A stretch of DNA of 64,000 bases from Novosphingobium taihuense (GTDB lineage Bacteria; Pseudomonadota; Alphaproteobacteria; Sphingomonadales; Sphingomonadaceae), in the NCBI RefSeq assembly GCF_007830315.1, contig NZ_VLKJ01000001.1, positions 310,001 to 374,000 of the forward strand, given 5' to 3'. Position numbers and translations under genes: made by a program. This document shows, piece by piece, positions 38,469 to 47,326 of the stretch. Under the pieces are notes generated by a model. The model saw only the letters and a list, made by a program, of their open reading frames with translations. It had not been told where the DNA came from and did no database searches. Numbering within the stretch: the first letter of the stretch is position 1; each line of letters starts with the position of its first letter.

Positions 38469-39239
38469 ATGAGCAATCCCTCTTCCAGAGTCGGAACCGT
38501 ATTCCTTGTCGGCGCAGGGCCCGGCGATCCGGACCTGCTGACGCTGCGTGCGGCGCGGCTGGTGATGAATGCGCGGGTGCTGGTGCATGATGGGCTGGTC
38601 GATCCCGCGATTCTCGCCATGGCGCCCAAGGGCTGCCGGATGATCTCGGTCGCCAAGCAGCGTTCGCGCCACACGATGCGTCAGGAAGAGATCAACGCTC
38701 TGCTGGTGCGCGAGGCTCTGGCCGGGAACGATGTGGTGCGCCTCAAAGGCGGCGATCCCTTCGTGTTCGGGCGTGGCGGCGAGGAAGCGGAAGACTGCTT
38801 CGCAGCGGGCGTGCCGGTGCAGGTGGTTCCGGGCGTGAGCGCGGCAATGGGGGCTGCGGCCTCTGCGATGATCCCCCTCACCCATCGCGATGCGGCCAGC
38901 ATCGTCTCGTTCGTGGCGGGACAGTGCAAGGGACTAACGGACCAGAACTGGGCGGGCCTTGCAGGCGTCGGCCGGACGCTGGTCATCTACATGGGCGTCG
39001 CCACGGCTGACGCGATTGCCGAGAAACTGATGGCAGACGGGCTGGCGCCCACGATGCCGGTGGCCGTGGTGGAGAATGCCGCGCGGCCGCAGATGCGCGT
39101 GCTGCGCGGGGCATTGGCGGGCCTTGGACCGCTGGTGTCGGACAACAAGGTCAAGAGCCCTGCCCTCATCGTGATTGGTGAAGTGGCAGGCCGGGGAGAC
39201 ATGATGGAATTGAAGCAAGTTTTGGAGGCTGTTCAGTGA
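38469..39239 (+). CDS. cobA: Uroporphyrinogen-III C-methyltransferase
   Basis: The 256-residue SAM-dependent enzyme makes precorrin-2 for siroheme and cobalamin. The family motifs are VFLVGAGPGDPDLLTLRAARL near residue 10, VVRLKGGDPFVFGRGGEEAE near 90 and VVPGVSAAMGAAA near 120. It lacks the CysG dehydrogenase/ferrochelatase part, so siroheme needs a separate enzyme. It heads the sulfate-reduction operon, where siroheme is needed for CysI. The stop overlaps the next start (GTGA). Confidence 0.94.
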   Translation: MSNPSSRVGTVFLVGAGPGDPDLLTLRAARLVMNARVLVHDGLVDPAILAMAPKGCRMISVAKQRSRHTMRQEEINALLVREALAGNDVVRLKGGDPFVFGRGGEEAEDCFAAGVPVQVVPGVSAAMGAAASAMIPLTHRDAASIVSFVAGQCKGLTDQNWAGLAGVGRTLVIYMGVATADAIAEKLMADGLAPTMPVAVVENAARPQMRVLRGALAGLGPLVSDNKVKSPALIVIGEVAGRGDMMELKQVLEAVQ

Positions 39240-39532
39240 AGGTCATTACCGGAAGTGATCTGCGCACCGGCGACGTGATCTGGTGGACCGGCGAAGGCTG
39301 GTCGCGCCATGTCAACGATGCGGTGGAAGCAGGCGAACATGCCGAGGCGATCATCGCGCGCGAGAACGCCAAGCAGATCGTCACCGACACGCAGGTGATC
39401 CAAGCCACGCTGACCGACGAAGGCGTGCGTCCTGCGCACATCAAGGACCGTATCCGGGCGCTGGGGCCGACGGTCCGCCTCGACCTTTCCCTCAAGCCTG
39501 CCGACCCCGCCGCCGGCAACTGGGTGATCTGA
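39236..39532 (+). CDS. DUF2849 domain protein
   Basis: The 98-residue protein starts at a GTG overlapping the cobA stop. Its sequence (TGDVIWWTGEGWSRHVNDAVEA, then ILV-rich DTQVIQATL and a C-terminal IKDRIRALGPTVRLDLSL) matches the DUF2849 proteins regularly found between cobA and cysI in alphaproteobacteria. The constant operon position suggests an accessory role in sulfite reduction. Molecular function unknown. Confidence 0.85.
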   Translation: MKVITGSDLRTGDVIWWTGEGWSRHVNDAVEAGEHAEAIIARENAKQIVTDTQVIQATLTDEGVRPAHIKDRIRALGPTVRLDLSLKPADPAAGNWVI

Positions 39533-39533
39533 G

Positions 39534-39941
39534 ATGGCCATCGGCCAAGGCGACTTTCTCGAGGACGGGCAAGTTCGCGCTCTTTGCACACAATGTGGCG
39601 CAGAGAAGCACGAACCCTTTGACCGTTGTGAGAAATGCGCTTTGCAGCCGGTGGGTGACGACCTGATCAAGGCAACAGCGGCATCGGTTTACAGGCATTT
39701 TGATCAGCCTAGCAAGGCAGACAACTATGCCTACGAGCTGGCAGCCTACCGAGACAAAGACCTCACACCTTTGCTCAGCACGATTGCCGACGATGAGTTT
39801 GACCGATTGCGGCGATGGTTGAGTGAAGCAACTCAAGCGCCTGCTCTAGCTGCCAATTTTGGTCAACTCGTCCGAAAGTTTCTGCCAATTCTGCTGATTG
39901 CGGCAATAATTGGTGCATTGCTTGCCTACCTGAAACACTGA
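39534..39941 (+). CDS. Zinc-ribbon protein with C-terminal membrane anchor, inserted in the cys operon
   Basis: The 135-residue protein begins one base after the DUF2849 stop. It has two CxxC pairs (ALCTQCG and DRCEKCAL, residues about 17-35) forming a probable zinc ribbon, a soluble middle with SVYRHFDQPSKADNYAYELAAYRDKDL, and one membrane helix near the end (FLPILLIAAIIGALLAYL). The DNA is less GC-rich than that of cobA or cysI. In the usual cobA-DUF2849-cysI-DUF934-cysH order no such gene is expected, so this looks like an acquired insertion. Function unknown. Confidence 0.75.
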   Translation: MAIGQGDFLEDGQVRALCTQCGAEKHEPFDRCEKCALQPVGDDLIKATAASVYRHFDQPSKADNYAYELAAYRDKDLTPLLSTIADDEFDRLRRWLSEATQAPALAANFGQLVRKFLPILLIAAIIGALLAYLKH

Positions 39942-39966
39942 AGTCCCGTTATCGAGAGTTACGACG

Positions 39967-41619
39967 ATGTATCAGTACGACCAATATGACCAGGCCATGG
40001 TCGATGCCCGCGTCGCGGAATTCCGTGACCAGGTGGAGCGCCGCCTTGCCGGTGACATCACTGAGGACCAGTTCAAGCCGCTGCGCCTGAAGAACGGCCT
40101 CTACCTGCAGCTTCACGCCTACATGCTGCGCGTGGCCGTGCCCTATGGCACGCTGAACAGCCGCCAGATGCGCATGCTGGGCGATATCGCGGACAAGTAT
40201 GACCGCGGCTATGGCCACTTCACCACGCGCCAGAACATCCAGTACAACTGGATCAAGCTGCAGGATGCGCCCGACATCCTCGCCGATCTCGCTTCGGTCG
40301 AGATGCATGCGATCCAGACCAGCGGCAACTGCATCCGCAACACCACGTCCGACCAGTTCGCTGGCGCTGCGGCTGACGAGCTGGTCGATCCGCGCCCCTA
40401 TGCCGAGCTGCTGCGCCAGTGGTCGACCTTCCATCCGGAGTTCGACTACCTGCCGCGCAAGTTCAAGATCGCGATCATCGGTTCGGAAACCGACCGCGCG
40501 GCTATGAAGCTGCACGACATCGGCATTCAGCTGGTGAAGAACGACGCGGGCGAGATCGGCTGCCGGTTCTACGTTGGTGGCGGCATGGGCCGCACGCCGA
40601 TGATCGCGCCGGTGATCGGTGACTTCATCTCGCCGCTGCAGATGGTGTCTTACGCCGAGGCGTGCCTTCGTGTGTACAACCGCTATGGCCGCCGCGACAA
40701 CAAGTACAAGGCGCGCATCAAGATCCTCGTCCACGAGATCGGTGCCGACGAATACCGCCGCCAGGTGGAGGAAGAGTTCGCGCACATCCTGACGCTCGGC
40801 CTCGAGCCGCCTGCGGCAGAGCTGGAGCGCATCAAGGGCTTCTTCGAGCAGCCCGGCTTTGACGCCAATGCCTCCGACGAGCTGGACCTGTCGGATCCTG
40901 ACTTCGCATTGTGGGTGGACCAGAACGTCCATGCCCACAAGCAGCCGGGCTATGCCATCGTCAACATCAGCCTGAAGCCCACCGGCGGCATTCCGGGCGA
41001 TGCCACGGCTGACCAGATCCGCCTGATGGCCGACCTCGCGCTCGAGCATTCGTTCGACGAACTGCGCGTGACCCATGCCCAGAACATTGTGCTGCCGCAT
41101 GTGAAGAAGGCCGACCTCTACGCGATCTGGCAGAAGCTGGATGAAGCGGGGCTGGCCGCTGCAAACCTCGACCTGATCGGCGATATCATCGCCTGCCCGG
41201 GCCTCGACTACTGCAGCCTTGCCAATGCCCGTTCGATCCCGGTGGCGCAGAAGATCTCGAACCGCTTTGCGGACCTTGGCCGCCAGCGCGAGCTGGGCGA
41301 GCTGAAGCTGAAGATTTCGGGCTGCATCAATGCCTGCGGGCATCACCACGCAGGCCACATCGGCATCCTCGGCGTCGACCGCAAGGGCGTGGAGAACTAC
41401 CAGCTCCTGCTCGGCGGTTGCGAAGGCGCGGATACCTCGCTCGGCACGATCACCGGTCCAGGCTTCAACGAAGATGGCATCGTCGACGCGGTGGAAAAGG
41501 CGACCGACGTCTATCTTGCCCAGCGCGTCGATGGCGAGCGTTTCGTCGATACCTTCCGCCGCATCGGCATGGCTCCGTTCAAGGAGGCGATCTATGCCAA
41601 GGAGACCGCCAATGGTTGA
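39967..41619 (+). CDS. cysI: Nitrite/sulfite reductase hemoprotein (sulfite reductase, CysI type)
   Basis: The 550-residue enzyme reduces sulfite to sulfide with six electrons using siroheme coupled to a 4Fe-4S cluster. The cluster ligands are visible as CPGLDYC and CINACGHHHAGHIG near residues 412-460; the two ferredoxin-like repeats include YGHFTTRQNIQYNWI and FDELRVTHAQNIVLPH. The flanking cobA, DUF934 and cysH genes make sulfite the likely substrate rather than nitrite. No cysJ flavoprotein is nearby, so a ferredoxin-type donor is inferred. It overlaps the next gene by eight bases. Confidence 0.93.
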   Translation: MYQYDQYDQAMVDARVAEFRDQVERRLAGDITEDQFKPLRLKNGLYLQLHAYMLRVAVPYGTLNSRQMRMLGDIADKYDRGYGHFTTRQNIQYNWIKLQDAPDILADLASVEMHAIQTSGNCIRNTTSDQFAGAAADELVDPRPYAELLRQWSTFHPEFDYLPRKFKIAIIGSETDRAAMKLHDIGIQLVKNDAGEIGCRFYVGGGMGRTPMIAPVIGDFISPLQMVSYAEACLRVYNRYGRRDNKYKARIKILVHEIGADEYRRQVEEEFAHILTLGLEPPAAELERIKGFFEQPGFDANASDELDLSDPDFALWVDQNVHAHKQPGYAIVNISLKPTGGIPGDATADQIRLMADLALEHSFDELRVTHAQNIVLPHVKKADLYAIWQKLDEAGLAAANLDLIGDIIACPGLDYCSLANARSIPVAQKISNRFADLGRQRELGELKLKISGCINACGHHHAGHIGILGVDRKGVENYQLLLGGCEGADTSLGTITGPGFNEDGIVDAVEKATDVYLAQRVDGERFVDTFRRIGMAPFKEAIYAKETANG

Positions 41620-42043
41620 GCAGAACCTTCGTTATCGCGATGACGAGCCGGTGGGTGATCCGGCGGTGACGGTGGATGCTTTCGCCGACCAGTCGAACGC
41701 GACTGCGGTGCGGATCGAGCCCGGCGACGATGCGCGCGCGCTGTTGCCGCATCTTGACCGGATCGCCCTCGTGGAAGTGAACTTCCCGGCCTATACCGAT
41801 GGGCGCGGCTATTCGGCGGCGCGCATCCTGCGCGAGCATGGCTATGCCGGCGAACTGCGCGCGGTGGGCGATGTGCTGCTCGACCAGCTGAGCCACATGC
41901 GCCGCTGCGGGTTTGACAGCTTTGCGCCGAACCAGCCGATCAGCGCCGAGGCCGCCGACAAGGCCTTCGCGACCTGGCCGGACGTCTACCAGAAGACAGT
42001 CGACGGACGCCCCGCAATCTGGGCGAAGCGTCACCCCGCATAA
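41612..42043 (+). CDS. DUF934 domain protein
   Basis: The 143-residue protein starts within the end of cysI. It matches DUF934 (VEVNFPAYTDGRGYSAARILREHGYAGELRAVGDVLLDQLSHMRRCGFDSF), which accompanies cysI and cysH in many proteobacteria. It has been proposed as an accessory or electron-transfer partner of the ferredoxin-type sulfite reductase, but I know of no settled function. The overlap with cysI and the 25-base gap to cysH place it firmly in the operon. Confidence 0.92.
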   Translation: MVEQNLRYRDDEPVGDPAVTVDAFADQSNATAVRIEPGDDARALLPHLDRIALVEVNFPAYTDGRGYSAARILREHGYAGELRAVGDVLLDQLSHMRRCGFDSFAPNQPISAEAADKAFATWPDVYQKTVDGRPAIWAKRHPA

Positions 42044-42067
42044 GCTGCGGGACCGAGGAACGAAGCA

Positions 42068-42883
42068 ATGGACAGCACCAAGAGCGCACGCGCGGCCAAC
42101 CGGACAATCGACCTGATCGATACCCGGCCGCGCTTTACCGAGACGGACGCGATCCGCCTGAACCACCTGTTCCGGGGCAGCGACACGCAGGAGATGCTGC
42201 GTTCGGTGATCCGTGACGGGCTGGCGGGCGATCTCGCGGTCGTTTCAAGCTTTGGCGCGGAAAGTGCTGTCCTGCTTCACCTTATTGCCGAGGTCGACCC
42301 GTCGGTGCCGGTGCTGTTCCTCGAGACGGGCAAGCACTTTCCGGAAACCGTGGCCTACCGCGACGAGTTGATCGGGTTTCTGGGGATGACCAATCTCCAG
42401 ATCATCGAACCCGATGCGGAAGTCATCGCCAAGAAGGACGAGAACGGGTTGCGCTGGTCGTGGGACCCGGATGGCTGCTGCGAGATCCGCAAGGTCGAGC
42501 CGCTGGCCAAGGCGCTACTTCACTATGACGCGTCGCTGACCGGGCGGAAGGGCTTCCAGTCGAAGACCCGCGCTGGCTTGCCGCGCTTCGAGATCGACCA
42601 TTCGGACGCGCAGGGGCGGCTGAAGATCAATCCGCTGGCATCGTGGGACAAGACGGCTCTCGAAGCCTACTTTGCCGAGCATAACCTTCCGCCCCACCCG
42701 CTGGTGGCGCTGGGCTATCCCTCGATCGGCTGCGCGCCCTGCACCAGCAAGGTCGCGCCGGGTGAAGACCCACGCTCGGGCCGCTGGAAGGGTTGGGACA
42801 AGACCGAGTGCGGTATTCACTCGCCGACCGATGCGGCCAAGCCGGGTGATGAACTGCCGCCGGGATACGATCCGGTCTTCTGA
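42068..42883 (+). CDS. cysH: Adenylyl-sulfate (APS) reductase, 4Fe-4S type
   Basis: The 271-residue enzyme reduces activated sulfate to sulfite. Two Cys pairs for a 4Fe-4S cluster are present (DGCCEIRK near residue 138 and APCTSK with its preceding Cys near 222), and the catalytic ECGIH Cys lies near the C-terminus. These extra cysteines indicate the APS-preferring, thioredoxin-dependent class rather than the cluster-free PAPS reductase of E. coli. The PP-loop region SFGAESAVLLHL is intact. No ATP sulfurylase genes are in this window. Confidence 0.94.
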   Translation: MDSTKSARAANRTIDLIDTRPRFTETDAIRLNHLFRGSDTQEMLRSVIRDGLAGDLAVVSSFGAESAVLLHLIAEVDPSVPVLFLETGKHFPETVAYRDELIGFLGMTNLQIIEPDAEVIAKKDENGLRWSWDPDGCCEIRKVEPLAKALLHYDASLTGRKGFQSKTRAGLPRFEIDHSDAQGRLKINPLASWDKTALEAYFAEHNLPPHPLVALGYPSIGCAPCTSKVAPGEDPRSGRWKGWDKTECGIHSPTDAAKPGDELPPGYDPVF

Positions 42884-42934
42884 TCGGCGTTTGCCAGTCG
42901 TGACTGCGCTCTGCTAGGTCGCTCCCCGGGATAA

Positions 42935-44359
42935 ATGGGGAGTGATCGCTTGGCACTGGATGCGCGCAGGATCGGGTTCTGGGCTGGGCCACTCGGGTTT
43001 GCCGTAACGCAATTGACCGCTGCCCCTGCCGGAATGCCCGATGCGGCATGGAGCGCGGCGGGCCTCGTCTGGTGGATGGCGGCCTGGTGGATGACGGAGG
43101 CGCTGCCGCTCTCGGCGACGGCCTTCCTGCCGTTCCTCGTGCTGCCGCTGACGGGCGTTGCCGATGCCAACAAGACGGCGGGCTCCTACTATTCGCCGAT
43201 CATGTTCCTGTTCATCGGCGGGGCTTTTCTTGCCCTGGCCATCGAGCGCACCGGGCTGCACCGGCGGCTGGCGCTCTTCATCATGGGGTTGGCGGGGACC
43301 AAGCCGGGGCAGTTGCTGCTTGGCGTGATGACCGCGACAGCGGTGCTTTCGAGCTTTATTTCCAACACATCCACCGCGCTGATCATGATGCCGATGGCGA
43401 TTGCCATGCTGCGCGCGGGCGGCGTGCGCGAGGGCGAGACTGCGGGGATGGCGGGTGCCCTGCCGATGGGCATTGCCTTTGCCGCTTCGATCGGCGGGCT
43501 CGCCACGCTGATCGGGACGCCGACCAATGCCATCGCGGCAGGGCTGATCGAAAAGGCGCTGGGGACCAAGGTCACCTTCCTGCAGTGGGCCTTGTATGGC
43601 GTTCCGATCGTGATCGTCGCCGTGCCGCTGGCCGCGTGGATCATCGCGCGGGTGCAGCGCCTGCACGAGGACGGCTTCGACCCACTGGCGGCGCGGGAGG
43701 CCATTGGCCACGCGAAGGACTGGAGCATTGCTGAAAGGCGGTTGCTGCCGGTGGTCCTGCTGGCGTTTCTGGCATGGGTGTTCCAGCCGGTGCTTGAGGG
43801 CGTGTTCCCCAAGGGCGGTTTTACCGATGGTACGGTGGCCGCAATTGCGGGCCTGATCCTGTTCTTCCTGCCCGATGGCACAGGGCGTCCGATGCTGACT
43901 TGGCCCGAAGCCAACCGCGCGCCTTGGGACGTGGTCCTGATGTTCGGCGGCGGTCTTGCCATGGCGATGGGCATGACCGAGAGCGGGCTGACCAGGTGGA
44001 TGGGCGAGATGCTGCTGCCGCTGGCGCATGTCCCGCTGCCGCTGGTGGCGCTGGTGCTGGTGGCCTTCGTGATCGTGGTGACGGAGTTCGCCAGCAATAT
44101 CGCGGCGGCGAGCGGGATCATGCCGGTGGTTGCGGCGCTGGTGGCGGCGCTGGGTGCAGACCCGATCCTGCTCGCCCTGCCCGCCGCCTTTGCCGCGACT
44201 TGGGGGTTCATGCTGCCTGCAGGGACAGGGCCCAATGCTCTGGCATGGGCTACCGGACATTGCACGATGCGCTCGATGATCAAAGCAGGCTTCGCGCTCG
44301 ACGTGGCGGGCGTGTTCCTGCTGGTCGGCGTGGTCTGGGCGATGGCTGCAATAATCTGA
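42935..44359 (+). CDS. DASS/SLC13 family sodium-anion symporter
   Basis: The 474-residue protein has about twelve membrane segments and the two sodium-site motifs of the SLC13 family: SNTSTALIMMP near residues 146-156 and TEFASNIAAASG near 385-396. Substrates of the family are sulfate or dicarboxylates. Position just after cysH suggests sulfate, but there is no overlap and the neighbour may be coincidental. The start is uncertain: the ATG at 42935 has no clear ribosome site, while a TTG at 42950 has GGGGAG seven bases upstream and would remove five residues. Confidence 0.88.
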   Translation: MGSDRLALDARRIGFWAGPLGFAVTQLTAAPAGMPDAAWSAAGLVWWMAAWWMTEALPLSATAFLPFLVLPLTGVADANKTAGSYYSPIMFLFIGGAFLALAIERTGLHRRLALFIMGLAGTKPGQLLLGVMTATAVLSSFISNTSTALIMMPMAIAMLRAGGVREGETAGMAGALPMGIAFAASIGGLATLIGTPTNAIAAGLIEKALGTKVTFLQWALYGVPIVIVAVPLAAWIIARVQRLHEDGFDPLAAREAIGHAKDWSIAERRLLPVVLLAFLAWVFQPVLEGVFPKGGFTDGTVAAIAGLILFFLPDGTGRPMLTWPEANRAPWDVVLMFGGGLAMAMGMTESGLTRWMGEMLLPLAHVPLPLVALVLVAFVIVVTEFASNIAAASGIMPVVAALVAALGADPILLALPAAFAATWGFMLPAGTGPNALAWATGHCTMRSMIKAGFALDVAGVFLLVGVVWAMAAII

Positions 44360-44444
44360 TGCACATTACGTAGTTTCGCCAGTTAGCACTTCACCTCGGG
44401 CAAAGTTTTGGGTTAGGTAAGAAAAAACGGCCTCCGGCTGAATC

Positions 44445-44475
44445 GCTGTGCGAACTTGCACAGCCGTTCGCACAG
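44445..44475 (+). promoter_or_regulatory. Perfect nested inverted repeats upstream of the DUF4331 cluster
   Basis: CTGTGCGAAC (44446-44455) and GTTCGCACAG (44466-44475) are exact reverse complements around a ten-base spacer. Inside, GCTGTGC (44445-44451) also pairs with GCACAGC (44458-44464), so two mutually exclusive hairpins are possible. It lies about 60-90 bases before the first start codon. An operator or an RNA switch-like leader are both possible. Confidence 0.55.
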
Positions 44476-44535
44476 AATGAGGCGAAAGAGTGGTCGCACG
44501 TTCTTTCGTCAGGATTCGCAGTGGGGAGATTCGCC

Positions 44536-45201
44536 GTGCGCCGCATTTTCAAGACATTGCTGGCGGGAAGCGCCGGGGCAGCCAGCCTCGCCGCGCTGAT
44601 GCTGCTGCCGACTGGGGTGGCGGAAAGCGCCGACCACCTCGATCCGGGAGCCCGCACCGATGCTGGCGTCGATCCGACACCGGACATCCCGGCCGACATC
44701 GCGGACGTCTTTGCATGGCATGCCAATGGCACGACACGCATCGCGATGACCTTTGCGGGGCCGGTGCCGACGACCGCGCCGACGTATTACGACCGCGATG
44801 TGCTCTACAAGATCAACATTTCTACTCAGGCGCCGGGCAACACGCCGGAGTTCGTCATCAAGGCCCGCTTCGGCAAGGGTCAAGGGGCGAACGATTGGGG
44901 CGTGCGGTTCGAGGGTATTCCGGGCGTCGACGGCGTGCTCGAGGGACCTGTCGAGACAACCCTGACCAGCGGCGGCGTAAAGGCTCGTGCAGGCCTGTTT
45001 GACGAGCCGTTTTTCTTCGATCTCATCGGTTTTCGTGAAACACGCTCGTTCGGAACGATCCGTATCCGCAACGACCGCAACTTCTTCGACGGCCAGAACG
45101 ACACCGCAATCGTCTTCGAGATCCCCGATGCGAACCTCGGATCGAGCGTGAGCAAGATCGAGGTCTGGGGACAGACGCTTCGCTTCGGAGGGAACATCTG
45201 A
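44536..45201 (+). CDS. Exported DUF4331-like protein (N-terminal half type)
   Basis: A GTG at 44536 with GGGGAG eight bases upstream gives 221 residues; a GTG at 44521 would place the ribosome site inside the gene. A signal peptide (IFKTLLAGSAGAASLAALMLL) ends before SADHLDPG. The mature protein resembles the first part of DUF4331 (ADHLDPGARTDAG, DIADVFAWH, GLFDEPFFFDL, RNDRNFFDGQNDTAIVFEIP). DUF4331 has no known function. It overlaps the next gene by one base (TGATG), and the second gene seems to carry the remaining part of the domain. Confidence 0.75.
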   Translation: MRRIFKTLLAGSAGAASLAALMLLPTGVAESADHLDPGARTDAGVDPTPDIPADIADVFAWHANGTTRIAMTFAGPVPTTAPTYYDRDVLYKINISTQAPGNTPEFVIKARFGKGQGANDWGVRFEGIPGVDGVLEGPVETTLTSGGVKARAGLFDEPFFFDLIGFRETRSFGTIRIRNDRNFFDGQNDTAIVFEIPDANLGSSVSKIEVWGQTLRFGGNI

Positions 45202-45959
45202 TGTTTGACCCCCTGAAAACCATTTGGGCAGCTTCTTCCGCGCGAAAGCTGATAAAGATCGCAACGCCGCTCGCATTGGCAGCAATGCTTGTTTCCTGCG
45301 GCGAGGATGGCTCAGGCAGCCAGGTCGTCGTGCCGGCCCCATTGCCCAGCACCACCGCTACCGGCACGCCCACGCCAACGGCGACGGCAGTCAGCTACAA
45401 TGTCGATCGCTGCTTCACGCAGGCAATTCAAGGTGAGAACGGGGCCACACTGACCTCGATCCTCATCCCGGATACGCTGAAGCTTGATCTGACGCGGACC
45501 TCGCACTTCCCGAACGGACGCGATCTGGACGATCAGGTCATCGATATCCTGCTCGCCACGCTGCTGCTGGACATGACGGTGACCGGGCAAGGCCCGAACA
45601 CGCTGGCCGGTGTGCCGCTCAACCCGCCTGCCAACGACAAGCCCTTCAGCATTACCTTCCCGTTCCTTGCCGCGCCGAATGGCGCGCCGCAGATCGCCTC
45701 GGGTACTGGCAGCGGGTTCAATTTCCGGAACGATCCGGATTCGGGCTATGTCTCGGTCGACCGCATGGGCAACCCTGCGGTGGCCACCGCGCTGATCGGA
45801 TCGTCGATGAAGCTGAGCTTCAACGACGATACGCCTACTGGCGATGCCACCAACCAGAAGTACCTGGCCGAATACAAGAACGAACTGCACAAGCTGTTCG
45901 ATCTGATCGGCGACGATCTGGAGAACTTGCAACTCAAGATCTGCGCCACAAAGTCCTGA
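45201..45959 (+). CDS. Lipoprotein, DUF4331-like C-terminal half type
   Basis: The 252-residue protein has a lipobox AAMLVSC with the Cys near residue 33, a Pro/Thr linker, then a domain with LKLDLTRTSHFPNGRDLDDQVIDILLATLLLDM and VSVDRMGNPAVATALIGSSMKLSFND. The VDRMGNPAVATALI block recalls the closing RxGNPLVN part of DUF4331. With the previous gene it would make up a split DUF4331 protein, one half soluble and one lipid-anchored. Assignment is by eye. Confidence 0.68.
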   Translation: MFDPLKTIWAASSARKLIKIATPLALAAMLVSCGEDGSGSQVVVPAPLPSTTATGTPTPTATAVSYNVDRCFTQAIQGENGATLTSILIPDTLKLDLTRTSHFPNGRDLDDQVIDILLATLLLDMTVTGQGPNTLAGVPLNPPANDKPFSITFPFLAAPNGAPQIASGTGSGFNFRNDPDSGYVSVDRMGNPAVATALIGSSMKLSFNDDTPTGDATNQKYLAEYKNELHKLFDLIGDDLENLQLKICATKS

Positions 45960-45975
45960 CGAGAGGCGCAAGCGA

Positions 45976-47322
45976 ATGACGAGCGAACGCGGTCGCAAGT
46001 GGCCGTGGATCCTGCTGGCGGCGGTATTCCTGGTGGCCGCCGCCAGCATCGTTTCCGACAAGATCAAGGCGCGGCAAGGCCCGCCCGATCCGCTGCCCGG
46101 CGAGGTCAAGCCATGGTTCGGCCCCCGCAACCAGACCGAAGCGCTGGCCGCCGCAGACAACGGCGTGAACAACGCGCGCGACCGATTGAAATCTGCGCCG
46201 GACGAATGGCTGAGGCTCGAAATGCTCGGCCGGGCGCTCGCCGCGCGCTTCCGGGTGAGCGGCAATTACGCCGATCTTGCCGAGGCGGATGCCCTGCTGG
46301 CTCAGGGCATGGCCAAGTCCGAAGCCCCTGCAGGCCCGAGCCTTTCGCGCGCGACCATTTCAGTTCTTGCACACCGTCTGGATGCGGCTGACGAGGCGTT
46401 GACGCGCTTCGATTCACAGAAAGGCGAGCCCACGTCCGATGAGCAGGCCGACGGCTGGGCCATCAAGGGCGATATTGCGCTTCAGCGCGGGGACATGAAG
46501 CGCTCGCGCCTCGCTTACGGACGAGCGGAGGAAGCCGAAAGCAATGCCAGTATCGCATTGCGGCAATCGATGCTGTCTCTTCGATCAGGAGATCCATTGC
46601 TGGCTCGCAGACGGGTCAATGCCGTCTTGCGGGCGAACAAGCTTACTCGCAGCGCGAAGGCGCAAGCCGCCCTGCTGCGCGCCACAATTGCCTATGGCAC
46701 CGGCGACTGGAAGGCAGCGGGCATCTGGGCGCGGTTTGCCGATGGCTTCTTTCCCGGCAATCCACTGGCCATGGCGCATGTGGCGCAGCAGCAGGCGCTG
46801 GAGGGCGATGTGCCGGGGGCGGTCAGGCGCTACGAGGCGATTGTCGCCAAGGCCCCCCTGCCCGAGATCATGGACGCATTGGCCTTCACCTTGCGCCTGC
46901 AGGGTCGCGGGGCGGAAAGCCGCCAGTGGGCGGACAAGGCGGCGGCGATCTGGGCGGAGCGCTACCGGGCGCTGCCCGAAGCAGCGGCGGCACATCTCGT
47001 TGAGCATGAACTTGCGCTGGGCGATCCGGCCAAGGCTCTGCCCGTTGCCAGGGCCGATGCCGCACGGCGGCCGCATGGAGCGAGCCTGATCCTGCTGGCG
47101 CGCGCGCAACTGCTGACCGGCGACGCCAAGGGCGCGCTTTCGACTTTGGAACGCGCGGAGAATACCGGATGGCGAACGGCTGGGCTTTACCTTGCGCTGG
47201 CGGATGTCCACACCGCACTGGGCGATACGAATGCTGCCGACGACGCGCGGGAGGAAGCGCTTGATATCAATCCCAAGGCGACGGACCCTGCGGCACGCTA
47301 CGTCTGGTTCGGCCACGATTAG
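45976..47322 (+). CDS. Membrane-anchored TPR protein
   Basis: The 448-residue protein has an N-terminal membrane helix (WPWILLAAVFLVAAASIVS, residues 9-27) and then only helical repeats, among them WAIKGDIALQRGDMKRSRLAYGRAEE, MAHVAQQQALEGDVPGAVRRYEAIV and LYLALADVHTALGDTNAADDAREEAL. It is probably a periplasmic scaffold. It resembles CcmI/CycH only in its anchor-plus-TPR plan; no cytochrome maturation genes are here. It lies between the split DUF4331 genes and the HupE-like transporter and is tightly packed with both. Confidence 0.78.
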   Translation: MTSERGRKWPWILLAAVFLVAAASIVSDKIKARQGPPDPLPGEVKPWFGPRNQTEALAAADNGVNNARDRLKSAPDEWLRLEMLGRALAARFRVSGNYADLAEADALLAQGMAKSEAPAGPSLSRATISVLAHRLDAADEALTRFDSQKGEPTSDEQADGWAIKGDIALQRGDMKRSRLAYGRAEEAESNASIALRQSMLSLRSGDPLLARRRVNAVLRANKLTRSAKAQAALLRATIAYGTGDWKAAGIWARFADGFFPGNPLAMAHVAQQQALEGDVPGAVRRYEAIVAKAPLPEIMDALAFTLRLQGRGAESRQWADKAAAIWAERYRALPEAAAAHLVEHELALGDPAKALPVARADAARRPHGASLILLARAQLLTGDAKGALSTLERAENTGWRTAGLYLALADVHTALGDTNAADDAREEALDINPKATDPAARYVWFGHD

Positions 47323-47326
47323 GCTG

